From contig DYIU01000002.1 in the NCBI GenBank assembly GCA_020723485.1, positions 343,543 to 407,542 of the forward strand: DNA of 64,000 bases, read 5' to 3'. A program made the translations under genes and the position numbers. Origin of the DNA: Acidimicrobium ferrooxidans. GTDB taxonomy: Bacteria > Actinomycetota > Geothermincolia > Fen-727 > Anoxymicrobiaceae. Positions 11,136 through 20,184 of the stretch are shown piece by piece (position 1 is the stretch's first letter; each line of letters starts with the position of its first letter). The notes beneath the pieces were generated by a model. The model had not been told where the DNA came from. It saw nothing but the letters and a program-made list of their open reading frames with translations, and did not search any database.

Positions 11136-11199
11136 CCGGTTGAAGTGGTTCAGCCGTCAGTAATCAGGATCACATGACAGGCCTACCCTGGAAGCATCC

Positions 11200-12267
11200 C
11201 TACTTGGTCTCGAGATACCGGGCTACCCTTTTCTCTGCGTTCGCCCGGATATCGAAATAGTAGAACGGGTAGTCGTAGGGATGGTATATACCGATGAGGA
11301 GGGCAGGGTTGCCGGGAGCTAACTGCTCCGGCTTCGCCGTGCTGCAGATGACCACGCCCCTGGTCTTATTGACCTGCGCGTCCGCATAGTGCTCGACCTT
11401 CACGGGCTTGCCTGAGGCGTCCACAACCGCGTAGCCGGTCTGCGGGTCGACCGAGATGCCGCCAAGGTTCTTTGCCGCGGGCGCCGGGGTCTCGCCCCTG
11501 GTCCAGGTGATCGGGTTGATCGCGATTCCACCCGGCATGGTCACGGGGTTACTACCGTGCATCACGGGCGCCTCGGTGTTGTACGATATGATGACCCCCG
11601 TGTCGTCCGGGCCCTCTGCGAACTCGAGCTGTGGGTTCTTCTCCAGATACTCACCGGTGATGGAGAACCCGATCACATATGCCGCGACCATCTGCTTGTA
11701 GAGCTCGGGATTCTTCTTCATGTACCCGGAGAGCAGGTTCGCGAGCAGGTTCGATCCCTGTGAGTGCCCCGCAAGTATAAACGGTCGCCCGTTGTTGAGG
11801 TTCTTGATGTAGTAGTCGAACGCGTTCACGGCATCCGTAGTAGGGATGCCGGCCTCGAGTTGTAGCTGCTCGTTTATCGGGAGCGTCGATTTGTACCCGG
11901 AATCGACCTGCCTGTTGTAGGGCGCATAGATATTCGCTACCGTTTCGAAAGCAGTAACCGTCGTCGAGAACTTCGCCTTGGCGCCCGCCTTCATCTGGGG
12001 GTCGTCTATCGGTCCGATGTCTGGCGAGCTCGCGTTCGCCTTCTGGTAGGTTGTGTCGCTAAGGTAGAAGACGTCTACCTTCTTTGTGTTTTCGGCAGGG
12101 ACCGCGAGCCAGTTGGACGAATTTGCGAAGTTGGGATCTCCATCTGACATTGTTTTCGGCGCAGAAATGGAAGGCTTGCCGCCCGCCGCACTCCCGCAGC
12201 CGACAATAGTCGAGGCTATCGTTGCGATTGCGACAAACACAACGACGATCATTCCCAACCTATTCAA
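11200..12267 (-). CDS. DUF3089 lipase-like lipoprotein (paralogue 1)
   Basis: The product is 355 residues with a lipoprotein signal (TIVGCGSAAGG). DUF3089 proteins have an alpha/beta-hydrolase fold, and the nucleophile elbow GHSQG is present near residue 165 (LAGHSQGSNLLANLLSGYMKK). The C-terminal YHPYDYPFYYFDIRANAE matches its paralogue at 16027-17100. It follows the phosphoesterase gene by 34 bases on the same strand, so the two probably share a transcript. The natural ester substrate is unknown; an outer-surface lipid or polyester is plausible. Confidence 0.88.
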   Translation of the reverse strand: MNRLGMIVVVFVAIATIASTIVGCGSAAGGKPSISAPKTMSDGDPNFANSSNWLAVPAENTKKVDVFYLSDTTYQKANASSPDIGPIDDPQMKAGAKAKFSTTVTAFETVANIYAPYNRQVDSGYKSTLPINEQLQLEAGIPTTDAVNAFDYYIKNLNNGRPFILAGHSQGSNLLANLLSGYMKKNPELYKQMVAAYVIGFSITGEYLEKNPQLEFAEGPDDTGVIISYNTEAPVMHGSNPVTMPGGIAINPITWTRGETPAPAAKNLGGISVDPQTGYAVVDASGKPVKVEHYADAQVNKTRGVVICSTAKPEQLAPGNPALLIGIYHPYDYPFYYFDIRANAEKRVARYLETK

Positions 12268-12301
12268 TCACCATGCCCCCAGCTTCGTCAGATCCGAGAT
12301 G

Positions 12302-15202
12302 TCAATCATCGTCGGGTCGGGCGGCCTGCTGCACTCCTGGAAGATCAATCCCGCTGACCCGCAGCTTTGGGGTCTTTGAGCCTGTGCCCTTCGCGTCTTT
12401 CCAGAGTATTTCATTGAGGACCCTGTAGGGCACGGCATCCGCGACGCTCCAGTCCATCTTGCTCGAGACATCGGCCAGATGTCTGCGGGGATCGTCTGGT
12501 CCATAAGACGACAGACTCGGGTTCACCGCTCCTATGATGCTCTTCGACGGCAGAATGGCGGTGTAAGCGGCATCGTTGCTCGGAGAGGAGTCCCACCCTC
12601 CGATGATGGGGCTTGCGAAGTAGTCGTACTGGCTCATGGGAGATAGACCGAGCAGGAGCTCAATGCTCTTCAACACGCTATTCGTGTCATAGAAACGGGA
12701 ATCAACGGTCGATTTCTTGATCCAGGGGCTTATCACCTGGACGAATGAACGATGGCTGTCGACGTGATCGGGGCTGAACTGGGCATCGTCTTCGACGACG
12801 AAGATCACCGTGTTCTTCCAGATCGGGCTTTTACTCACAGCTTCGACCAGTTCGCCGACGGCGTAGTCGTTGTCCGCCATCATCGCTTTCGGCGAACCGA
12901 ATCCCGGGTTCAGTCCCATGGTGTGATCCCGCCCGAACCGCACGGTTTCGAACGCCGGAACACTGTCGCCGGTCGGGTCCTTCTTCAGCATCTCGACGAA
13001 CTCGCGGTTCCATTCCGAGAACCGGCTGGGCTGTGGCGGGACCGGCGACCTGGGCGAGGCATAGTAGCCCGGGGGATTCCCTGTGGTCAACCCCACAGAG
13101 GTGGCATCGAAACCGTGCTTCAGCCAGGCGTCGCTGTCGGCATAGTTGAATTCGAACTTACGGAAGTCATAGTCGCTTTGTCCGGCCACCTGACCTTCGG
13201 GGGTCGGGATGTGCCCAGGTGGAGAAAGACCTTCCACCGTGGGATAGTTGTCCGGTATCTCGAAAGGAGGCAGCGAGGGGGTTCCACTCGAGAGGAAGAA
13301 CCCGTAATTACGGAACGTCAACCCCGCCCTTCTCGCGGCATCCCAGATAAATCCGCCGGGCGCCTCGGCGACATTTGGAATCGCCGGCACGGCTTCGTTG
13401 TCTGGTGAGAGCGAGTTCCCATCCTGATCCCTGGCCGGGTAGCCGCCGGTCAGGTAGCCGTTGACCTGTCCTTCGTAACCGTAGTTGACCTGGTACGTCG
13501 CAAGGGAGAGCTGGTAGACGTAAGGGATGGATTTTATGGTAAAGGCGTTTGCCAGACTCTGAGTGCACCACACCCAGCCTTCACCGCTGACCGGGGCGTT
13601 GTTGTAGAAGTTGTCGAGAAGGATGAATCGCTCCGCCAGGGCGTGCTGATTGGGGGTGACCTCCCTCCCGAACAAGGTCAGCGAGGGATCACCGTTTCCC
13701 TGGGGGAGGTCCCCGAGGACCTGGTCGTAACCGCGGTTTTCTTTTATCACATAGATAACATGTTTTATCTTGCCCGATCTGATGCCCAGGTCGGCCAGCG
13801 TACTGTCGCCGGAAGTCCCCATTGCCTGGGTGTTCTGGTTGTTACTTATCACCTCGGCGGTGGAGGCATCGAGATCCGTCAATGCTTTCCCGAGATCGAC
13901 CCTGGAGACGTTTCCCGGAATCGAGTTCAGAACGTATCCAGGGCCGGGGGGCGACAGCCATGATGGGGGCTTGACCCCGTAATTGATCCCAACGACGTCG
14001 GGATCGAGATAATCGAACTCGGGATTAGGGTTCCTCGCGCTGGTTCCCCATCCGTTGACGACCAGCAGCGCATCGCCGTCGGATGCGACCGTGAGGGCCG
14101 TCGGATACCACCCCACAGGGATGTAGCCACTCAACTGCATGGTCCGTGTCCTGATTACTCCGACTGCATTGAAATCGCCGAGCGACGCGTACAGAGTCTT
14201 CTCATCAGGGGAAAGCGCAAGGCCCGACGGGGAGACTCCCGGCAGGCTGGTTACGTCGGACGGGCGCAGCAACGCCGTTGCCTTCACCCGGGGTTCTTCA
14301 TTGTCGACATTGACAACCGATATCGTATCGCTTTCGGCATTTGCTACGTAGAGGAGAGTCTGGGCCTTGTTCAAGAGGACCGCAGATGGATGACCGAGGT
14401 TTGTTATCCTCGAAACCATGACTATGTTGCCCGGGTCAGAGGTATTGAGAACATAGACGCAGTCGTCCCGCTGGCTCGCGACATAGGCCCTGCTTCCATC
14501 GGATCTTGCGGCAACAGCGTAAGGGAATGACGGGGTATTAGTGTTGGCGGCATCCGTGAACGTATAGCTCCCGAGCCTGGCGCCGTCGCTCACCCGGTAC
14601 ATCGAGAGAGTGGACGCCGGCTGATAGCTTGCTTTCAAGTCGACGGAGAAGTAGTTCGCCATAAAGACGGTCCCGTTCGCAAAGGCGATACCCGCGGGCT
14701 GGTCGACGGGCATGTACGGAACGGGCGTCGCGGGTATCGTGCCCGTCTGGGTCAGGGTTCCATCGCTCGCCAGCGTCACTACGGCGACGGTGCCGTAGGC
14801 TCCCTGGGCCGCGTAGAGCACATATTTGCCTTCACGCGGCGTGGGGTCGAATGCCAATCCATAGAAAAGCCCGCCGTTCGGGATGCTTGGATCATCCGCC
14901 GGAAAGGCCAGCGAACTCACGACAGCCCCGTCACTGACCCTTACCGTGCTGAGACGCGCATTCAGGCAGCTGGAGGTCGTCACCGCGTATTTGCCGTACG
15001 GGCTTAGGGCTATGTTCAACGGCATGTTCCCGACAGGCCCGCTGGTTTCGCCCGCCGGAGTTATCCGCCGGCCGTTGACGAGGATGTTGGAGTCCTTCGA
15101 CGAGGACCCCGAACCGCAGCCGAAGTAGAACAGGACACACAAGGCGCTCAGCATGATCACTGCGGCCGTCGGCCGATAGTACCTTGACAACCTTCTGGAC
15201 AT
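12302..15202 (-). CDS. beta-propeller plus phosphoesterase lipoprotein
   Basis: The product is 966 residues. ATG at 15202 is chosen because GGGAGGA precedes it and a lipoprotein signal follows (LFYFGCGSGSSSK). Residues of about 40-430 are YVTN/NHL-like propeller blades (LALSPDEKTLYASL, LYVANAESDTISVVN). The C-terminal half is a phospholipase C/acid phosphatase-type phosphoesterase of the alkaline phosphatase superfamily: HVIYVIKENRGYDQVLGD, NNAPVSGEGW and VVEDDAQFSPDHVDSHRS carry the likely metal ligands. This propeller-phosphoesterase arrangement is known in actinobacteria and acidobacteria. It probably cleaves phosphate esters outside the cell. Confidence 0.88.
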   Translation of the reverse strand: MSRRLSRYYRPTAAVIMLSALCVLFYFGCGSGSSSKDSNILVNGRRITPAGETSGPVGNMPLNIALSPYGKYAVTTSSCLNARLSTVRVSDGAVVSSLAFPADDPSIPNGGLFYGLAFDPTPREGKYVLYAAQGAYGTVAVVTLASDGTLTQTGTIPATPVPYMPVDQPAGIAFANGTVFMANYFSVDLKASYQPASTLSMYRVSDGARLGSYTFTDAANTNTPSFPYAVAARSDGSRAYVASQRDDCVYVLNTSDPGNIVMVSRITNLGHPSAVLLNKAQTLLYVANAESDTISVVNVDNEEPRVKATALLRPSDVTSLPGVSPSGLALSPDEKTLYASLGDFNAVGVIRTRTMQLSGYIPVGWYPTALTVASDGDALLVVNGWGTSARNPNPEFDYLDPDVVGINYGVKPPSWLSPPGPGYVLNSIPGNVSRVDLGKALTDLDASTAEVISNNQNTQAMGTSGDSTLADLGIRSGKIKHVIYVIKENRGYDQVLGDLPQGNGDPSLTLFGREVTPNQHALAERFILLDNFYNNAPVSGEGWVWCTQSLANAFTIKSIPYVYQLSLATYQVNYGYEGQVNGYLTGGYPARDQDGNSLSPDNEAVPAIPNVAEAPGGFIWDAARRAGLTFRNYGFFLSSGTPSLPPFEIPDNYPTVEGLSPPGHIPTPEGQVAGQSDYDFRKFEFNYADSDAWLKHGFDATSVGLTTGNPPGYYASPRSPVPPQPSRFSEWNREFVEMLKKDPTGDSVPAFETVRFGRDHTMGLNPGFGSPKAMMADNDYAVGELVEAVSKSPIWKNTVIFVVEDDAQFSPDHVDSHRSFVQVISPWIKKSTVDSRFYDTNSVLKSIELLLGLSPMSQYDYFASPIIGGWDSSPSNDAAYTAILPSKSIIGAVNPSLSSYGPDDPRRHLADVSSKMDWSVADAVPYRVLNEILWKDAKGTGSKTPKLRVSGIDLPGVQQAARPDDD

Positions 15203-15362
15203 GAGGATCCTCCCGGTTTGTTCAAACCTTGTCCACAGCATCAAGGGGGGAATCGGCTGAGCGGTCCGTACCGTCCGGCCCGCCCGGTATCTCATTCTGC
15301 TTTGTGTGACGGTTCGACCTTCTCTTATGCCATTTACATTTTACATCCCTTGCCGTTCGATA

Positions 15363-15401
15363 AACAGGCTTATATTGACACTGCTTCCGTGTCACCCTGT
15401 T
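15363..15401. promoter_or_regulatory. nested inverted repeats between divergent genes, possible operator
   Basis: TGACAC (15376-15381) and GTGTCA (15389-15394) form a perfect dyad with a 7-base spacer. AACAGG (15363-15368) and CCTGTT (15396-15401) form an outer dyad that is not centred on the inner one. The site lies in the 264-base gap between the phosphoesterase gene and arr, so it could bind a repressor of either. No regulator gene is adjacent. Confidence 0.3.
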
Positions 15402-15466
15402 GGACATGAGCAACCGGGGGACAACATCGCGCGGCAGTGCGACCGCGCCATATGAGGAGCAAGGCG

Positions 15467-15883
15467 ATGATAGCCACTGACGACCCGGGTTCAAAGCGGT
15501 TCTACCATGGCACGAAGGCCGATCTGAAGCCCGGAGACCTGATCGAGCCCGGCCGTCCCCCCAACTTCGGTAGGCGGGACAGAATAACCACCTGCGTCTA
15601 CCTGACCGGCACCATGGATGCAGCCGCCTGGGGGGCGGAGCTGGCCATCGGCGAAGGACCCGGCAGGATCTACGTAGTGGAGCCGACCGGCCCGATCGTT
15701 GACGATCCCAACCTGACGGACAAGAAGTCCCCGGGTAACCCGACGAAGTCGTATCGCTCGCAGGAGCCGCTGCGGGTCCTCGGCGAGATCACCGATTGGG
15801 AGGGGCACTCCCCCGAGGCGATAAGTGCCATGAAGGAGAACCTGGAGCGACTGAAGCGACAGGGTGTTGAGCCGATCGACTGA
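15467..15883 (+). CDS. arr: NAD(+)-rifampin ADP-ribosyltransferase
   Basis: The product is 138 residues, the usual size for Arr, which inactivates rifamycins by ADP-ribosylating the C23 hydroxyl. The active-site set is present: His14 (FYHGTK), Tyr45 (CVYLTG) and Asp79/80 (VDDPNLT). IYVVEPTGP, PGNPTKSYRS and EPLRVLGEITDWEGH are typical of the family. ATG at 15467 has GAGGAGC 5 bases upstream; an ATG at 15452 is also in frame. It is a single gene among lipoprotein genes, with no integron or transposon signs beside it, so it looks chromosomal rather than recently acquired. Confidence 0.93.
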   Translation: MIATDDPGSKRFYHGTKADLKPGDLIEPGRPPNFGRRDRITTCVYLTGTMDAAAWGAELAIGEGPGRIYVVEPTGPIVDDPNLTDKKSPGNPTKSYRSQEPLRVLGEITDWEGHSPEAISAMKENLERLKRQGVEPID

Positions 15884-16026
15884 CGACTCTGAAGTCGAGT
15901 ATGTGAAGTATCACCTGACAACGGATTGCGATTGCACCCAGGGTCTGGCGATACTAGACTGGTTTCGATGCTGTTCAGAGAATCTGGGCAAGGAAGAGTC
16001 CTGATTTCCCGGGAAAGGGTTGCATT

Positions 16027-17100
16027 ATGATCACCAGGAAGGCGCGTATCACAATCGGGTCCGTCGCAATCCTCTGTGCGGTCGTGCTTCTGGCCGGATG
16101 CGGGAGCGGTACGAGCGGGATGCCCTCGACCAAGGTCCCTGCGACTGACAGCCAGGGCGTGCCTGACTATGCCAGTTCGTCCAACTGGCTGTCCCTGCCT
16201 TCGGCGAAGGAATCCGCGAAGAAAGTCGACGTCTTTTTCCTCTACCCGACCGCCTACCAGCAGTCGAGTCCGAGCGACCCTATTGTATGCGCAATCGACA
16301 ACCCTCAGATGCAGTCAGGTGCGAAGTCCGCTTTTCAACGCGACGCGACCGTTTTCTCGACCGTAGGCAACATCTACGCGCCCTGGTACCGCCAAGCCGC
16401 CATCTCGGTGTTGGCACTCCCGTTCGACGAGCAGCAGGCGATCGTAGGCGGGGAACCGACCAGCGATTGCATCTCAGCCTTCGACTACTACATCAAGAAC
16501 CTCAACAAGGGCAGGCCTTTCATTCTGGCGAGCCATTCGCAGGGCTCGAACATCATGGTCAACCTGTTGGCCGGGTACATGAAGCAGAACCCCGATGTCT
16601 ACAAGCGGATGGTCGTAGCTTACGTGATCGGTTACTCGATAACGCCGGACTACCTGCGGCAGAACCCGGAGCTGAAGTTCGCGACGGGCCCCGACGACAC
16701 GGGTGTCATCGTCTCTTACAATACTGAAGCGCCTACTATCAAGGGCAAGAATCCCGTAGTCCTGCCGGGAGCCATGGTCATCAACCCGATCACCTGGACT
16801 ACTTCCGAGAGGGAGGCGACGGCCGCGCAGAACCTCGGCAGCATATCGGTGAACCCCCAGACCGGCTACCCGGTGACCGACTCAAAGGGCAATCCCGAGA
16901 AAGTGCTGAACTTCGCCGACGCGAAAATAGATAAGTCGAGGAACTGCCTCATCTGCAGCTCGGTCGATCAGAGCACTCTGGCGCCGGGCAACGAGATGGT
17001 CGAGTCCGGTATCTACCACAGCTTCGACTACCCGTTCTATTACTTCGATCTGAGGGCGAACGCCCGGAACAGGGTTGCCAGGTACTTGAAGGGCAATTAG
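16027..17100 (+). CDS. DUF3089 lipase-like lipoprotein (paralogue 2)
   Basis: The product is 357 residues with a lipoprotein signal (VVLLAGCGSGTSG). It resembles the protein of 11200-12267 over its whole length; FDYYIKNLN.GRPFILA is shared. The nucleophile elbow reads SHSQG here instead of GHSQG. Conserved blocks include GPDDTGVI.SYNTEAP, INPITWT and YPFYYFD. The pair lies on opposite strands with the phosphoesterase and arr between them, so the duplication is old enough to have been rearranged. An extracellular esterase role is inferred. Confidence 0.88.
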   Translation: MITRKARITIGSVAILCAVVLLAGCGSGTSGMPSTKVPATDSQGVPDYASSSNWLSLPSAKESAKKVDVFFLYPTAYQQSSPSDPIVCAIDNPQMQSGAKSAFQRDATVFSTVGNIYAPWYRQAAISVLALPFDEQQAIVGGEPTSDCISAFDYYIKNLNKGRPFILASHSQGSNIMVNLLAGYMKQNPDVYKRMVVAYVIGYSITPDYLRQNPELKFATGPDDTGVIVSYNTEAPTIKGKNPVVLPGAMVINPITWTTSEREATAAQNLGSISVNPQTGYPVTDSKGNPEKVLNFADAKIDKSRNCLICSSVDQSTLAPGNEMVESGIYHSFDYPFYYFDLRANARNRVARYLKGN

Positions 17101-17109
17101 CAGCGGCAG

Positions 17110-17127
17110 TCCCGGCGGGCGCCGGGA
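17110..17127. terminator. GC-rich hairpin between convergent genes
   Basis: TCCCGGCG and CGCCGGGA form a perfect 8-base stem with a 2-base centre, exactly filling the gap between the stop of the DUF3089 gene and the stop of the diaphorase gene. There is no T-run on either side, so termination is inferred from position only. Confidence 0.4.
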
Positions 17128-17856
17128 TCACCTGTGATCAGGGCATTTGTCGAAGAACGACCTGTCCTTGCCGGTCGTCCTCACTATCCAGTCTACCTGG
17201 GCTTGCGGGATGTAAGGAGTGCCGCATACGCTGCAGGTGACCATGTCGAAATCCCTGCCCCATATGCGGCGCACGCCATCCTTCTCTTTCATGGTGATGG
17301 CTCCGGTGGGGCAGGCGTAGGCACAGGCGCCGCAGCCAATACACACATCGGACGGCTTGCCATAGGGGGTGTCGGGCTTCTTGTCCGCTCCGCGGTTGAC
17401 CATGCCAATGGCGAAAACCCCCACCACGTCCGCGCAGACGTTGGTGCACAGCGCGCACGCGATACATTTGTAGCGGTCGTATTCGCCCTCATCCAGGCGG
17501 AAGCGGACATCGGTCGGCCCTTCAGCAGCGGCCATCTCCCGGATGGCTTCCGAATCCGGAACGCGCGCCATCAGCAGCTCCAGAACGCCCCTGCGGATTC
17601 TGTGCACCAGCGGGGTATCCGTCTTGACCTCCAGGCCCTTGCGCACCGGGTAGTTGCAGGAAGTGACCAACCTCATCCTGCCGCCCTGATGGGCTTCCAC
17701 CAGGCATACGCGGCAGGAGCCGCCGCTGCTCGCCACCTCGCTGTTGTAGCACAACGAAGGGATATAGATGCCGTTCTCGTGCGCCACTTCTAAAATGCAC
17801 TGGTCTTTTGCCGCCTCGAAGGTCCTGCCATCGATTTTGACGCTTATCTTTTCCAT
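17128..17856 (-). CDS. NuoG/HoxU-like iron-sulfur subunit of a NADH diaphorase module
   Basis: The product is 242 residues. The N-terminal plant-ferredoxin domain holds a [2Fe-2S] site (CYNSEVASSGGSCRVC ... TSC). Two [4Fe-4S] sites follow (CIACALCTNVC and CIGCGACAYACP). The His/Cys motif HxxxCxxCxxxxxC, which binds an extra cluster in typical NuoG and HoxU, is not seen; the matching stretch (LLMARVPDSEAIREM) has neither His nor Cys. The C-terminus adds CSVC...C.DH, a possible zinc or cluster site. It is the last gene of the por-diaphorase operon, 1 base after the NuoF-like gene. Confidence 0.88.
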   Translation of the reverse strand: MEKISVKIDGRTFEAAKDQCILEVAHENGIYIPSLCYNSEVASSGGSCRVCLVEAHQGGRMRLVTSCNYPVRKGLEVKTDTPLVHRIRRGVLELLMARVPDSEAIREMAAAEGPTDVRFRLDEGEYDRYKCIACALCTNVCADVVGVFAIGMVNRGADKKPDTPYGKPSDVCIGCGACAYACPTGAITMKEKDGVRRIWGRDFDMVTCSVCGTPYIPQAQVDWIVRTTGKDRSFFDKCPDHR

Positions 17857-17857
17857 G

Positions 17858-19714
17858 CTATGAGATCCTCACTGCATCGAAGGTGCAAACATCCCTGCAG
17901 AGGCCGCACTTGATACACTCGGCCGTGTCAATCACGTGTGGCTCCTTGCGCTCCCCCGTGATGCATTCCTGCGGGCAGTTCTTGGCGCAGAGACGACACC
18001 CGGTGCACGCTTCCGGGTCGATCGCATAGGTGATGAGCTCCTTGCACACACCCGCGGGGCACTTCTTGTCGAAGATGTGGGCGTCGTATTCATCGCGGAA
18101 GTACTTGATGGTTGAGAGCACCGGATTGGCGGCCGAGGTTCCCAGGCCGCATAACGCTCCCCAGGTCAGGAGGTCGCACAGCTCCTCCAGCATGGCTACG
18201 TGTTCCTCCCCGCCGCGGCCCTCGGTGATGTCGGTGAGCAGGTCCAGCATGCGCGGCAGGCCGTCCCGGCAGGGGGTGCACTTGCCGCAGGACTCCTCCA
18301 CCAGGAAGTTGATGAAGTACTTGGCAACGTCCACCATGCAGGTCTCCTCGTCCATGACGATGATACCGCCCGAGCCCATCATGGACCCGGCCTCGGTCAG
18401 GCTGTCGAAGTCAACCGGCAGGTCCGACAGGCGCTCCGGGATACAGCCGCCCGAAGGGCCGCCGGTCTGGACCGCCTTGAACTTTTTGCCGTTCAGGACG
18501 CCTCCGCCGATGTTCTCGACAAGCTCGCGTATGGAGATGCCCATGGGCACTTCCACCAGGCCGGTGTTGTTGACCTTGCCCACCAGGGAGAAGACCTTGG
18601 TCCCCTTGGAGCCTTCGGTGCCCAGGCCTGCGTACCATTCCGCGCCCTTCATGATGATCTCGGGCACGTTGGCCCAGGTCTCGACGTTGTTGAGGACCGT
18701 GGGCTTGTCGTAGAGGCCTCTTTCTACCGAACGGATGTATTTAGCGCGAGGTTCGCCCACCTCGCCTGCCACGGAGCGCATCAGGGCCGAAGACTCGCCG
18801 CACACGAAGGCGCCGCCACCGCGGCTGATCTTGATATCAAAGTCGAAACCGCTGCCCAGGATGCTCTCACCAAGCAGGCCCTTCTCGCGCGCCGCCTCGA
18901 GGGCGGAAGTCAGGTTCTTGACCGCAAGGGGATACTCGTCACGGATGTAGACGTAGCCCGTGTGCGAACCCATGGCGAGAGCGCCTATGATCATGCCCTC
19001 GATAACCGAATGCGGGTCCCCTTCCATTATCGAGCGGTCCATGAAAGCGCCCGGGTCGCCTTCGTCGCAATTGCACATCACGTAGCGGACATCGCTGTCC
19101 ACGGCCACGCAGGAGCGCCACTTGGTCCCGGTGGGGAAGCCGCCACCGCCGCGCCCGCGCAGACCCGAATCCTCTATCTCGGTGATGATGTCGTCCGGTT
19201 TCATCCCGAGCGCCTTGACCAGCCCGGAATAACCTCCCGCCAAAATGTAGTCGTCGATGTTGGTCGGGTCGATCGCACCGATGTTCCTCAGCGCGATGCG
19301 GTGCTGGTGCTTGTAGAACGGTATCTCGCTGTACTCGGCAACCATGTCGGACGTGGTCTTGTCCTGGTAGATGAGCCGCTCGATGACCTCACCGCTTCTG
19401 ATTGTTTTTTCCACGATCTCGGCCACGTCTTCGGGCTTGACCTTGAGGTAGAGGATACCCTGCGGCTGGAGCGCCACCAGTGGCCCGTTTTCGCAGTAGC
19501 CGTGGCAACCAGTGGTCTTGATACCGATGTTCACGTTCAGCTCGAGCCCTTGTTCTTCAATGATGTCGCTGAAGGCCTCGGCCACGGGCCTGGCGCCGTT
19601 GGCCTGGCACCCGGTGCCGAAGCAAACCAAAACGGTGGGAAGATCGGCCTTGATCCCGGCCGCGATCTCCTGCCGGTAAGCTTCCAGCTGCTCGATAGTG
19701 TTAATGGCTCCCAT
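17858..19714 (-). CDS. NuoF/HydB-like NADH-binding diaphorase subunit
   Basis: The product is 618 residues and has three parts. An N-terminal thioredoxin-like domain (about 25-110) has CFGTGC and TGCHGYC for a [2Fe-2S] cluster. The central NuoF core has the NADH/FMN motifs [13 protein letters not shown] and [15 protein letters not shown] and the [4Fe-4S] motif ESCGKCTPC. The C-terminus is a 2[4Fe-4S] ferredoxin ([23 protein letters not shown]). This layout is that of HydB/HndC subunits of NAD-linked, often bifurcating, hydrogenases rather than of complex I. Here the neighbours are por genes, and no hydrogenase is in view. Confidence 0.93.
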   Translation of the reverse strand: MGAINTIEQLEAYRQEIAAGIKADLPTVLVCFGTGCQANGARPVAEAFSDIIEEQGLELNVNIGIKTTGCHGYCENGPLVALQPQGILYLKVKPEDVAEIVEKTIRSGEVIERLIYQDKTTSDMVAEYSEIPFYKHQHRIALRNIGAIDPTNIDDYILAGGYSGLVKALGMKPDDIITEIEDSGLRGRGGGGFPTGTKWRSCVAVDSDVRYVMCNCDEGDPGAFMDRSIMEGDPHSVIEGMIIGALAMGSHTGYVYIRDEYPLAVKNLTSALEAAREKGLLGESILGSGFDFDIKISRGGGAFVCGESSALMRSVAGEVGEPRAKYIRSVERGLYDKPTVLNNVETWANVPEIIMKGAEWYAGLGTEGSKGTKVFSLVGKVNNTGLVEVPMGISIRELVENIGGGVLNGKKFKAVQTGGPSGGCIPERLSDLPVDFDSLTEAGSMMGSGGIIVMDEETCMVDVAKYFINFLVEESCGKCTPCRDGLPRMLDLLTDITEGRGGEEHVAMLEELCDLLTWGALCGLGTSAANPVLSTIKYFRDEYDAHIFDKKCPAGVCKELITYAIDPEACTGCRLCAKNCPQECITGERKEPHVIDTAECIKCGLCRDVCTFDAVRIS

Positions 19715-19718
19715 ATCC

Positions 19719-20180
19719 CTAACTCTCCGCCCGTTTCTTGACGATGTCCATGATCTTCGAGGAGCGGGTCTGCCCGTGATATTCCTCGTCGATAACGGTC
19801 AACGGCGCCATGGCGCAGGCCCCCACGCAGTTGACGCATTCCAACGTGAACTCTCCGTCCGTCGTTGTGCCGTTACGTTTAACCTCCAGCTCCCGCTCCA
19901 GCGTCTCCAGGATCTGCGGCGCTCCCTTGAGATGGCAGGCCGTCCCCGTGCAGACCTTGATGGTGTGCCTGCCACGCGGGGTGAGTGAAAGGGCTTTATA
20001 GAAGGTGCCCATGGCGTAGATCTTGCTCTCCGGGACCTCCATGACCTCGCTCAGGCGGCGGATGCCCTCCTCGGGGACATAGTGGAACTCGCGCTGGAAG
20101 TCCTGCAGGATGGCCAGCAGTGATTCCTCCGACCTCTCGTAACGGTCTATTATACTGTCGAACTGCGTCACGTCCGTCAT
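19719..20180 (-). CDS. NuoE/HydC-like [2Fe-2S] thioredoxin-fold subunit
   Basis: The product is 153 residues. It has the helical N-terminal region of NuoE ([27 protein letters not shown] begins the conserved part) and the [2Fe-2S] ligands in CTGTAC and CVNCVGAC. It passes electrons between the FMN site of the NuoF-like partner and other clusters. It starts 4 bases after the porB stop and ends 4 bases before the NuoF-like gene, so translation is probably coupled. Confidence 0.93.
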   Translation of the reverse strand: MTDVTQFDSIIDRYERSEESLLAILQDFQREFHYVPEEGIRRLSEVMEVPESKIYAMGTFYKALSLTPRGRHTIKVCTGTACHLKGAPQILETLERELEVKRNGTTTDGEFTLECVNCVGACAMAPLTVIDEEYHGQTRSSKIMDIVKKRAES

Positions 20181-20184
20181 TCAA

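Noticed and set aside
15467-15883. arr as part of a mobile resistance cassette
   Set aside because: No attC site, integrase, transposase or composition change is seen next to it; single chromosomal arr genes are common in environmental actinobacteria.
18200-19741. A 513-codon + strand frame
   Set aside because: It is antisense to the NuoF-like gene, with the composition of a shadow frame and no motifs.
17128-20180. Part of a respiratory complex I operon
   Set aside because: Only NuoE, F and G-like subunits are present, with HydB-type extensions, and none of the membrane or quinone subunits.
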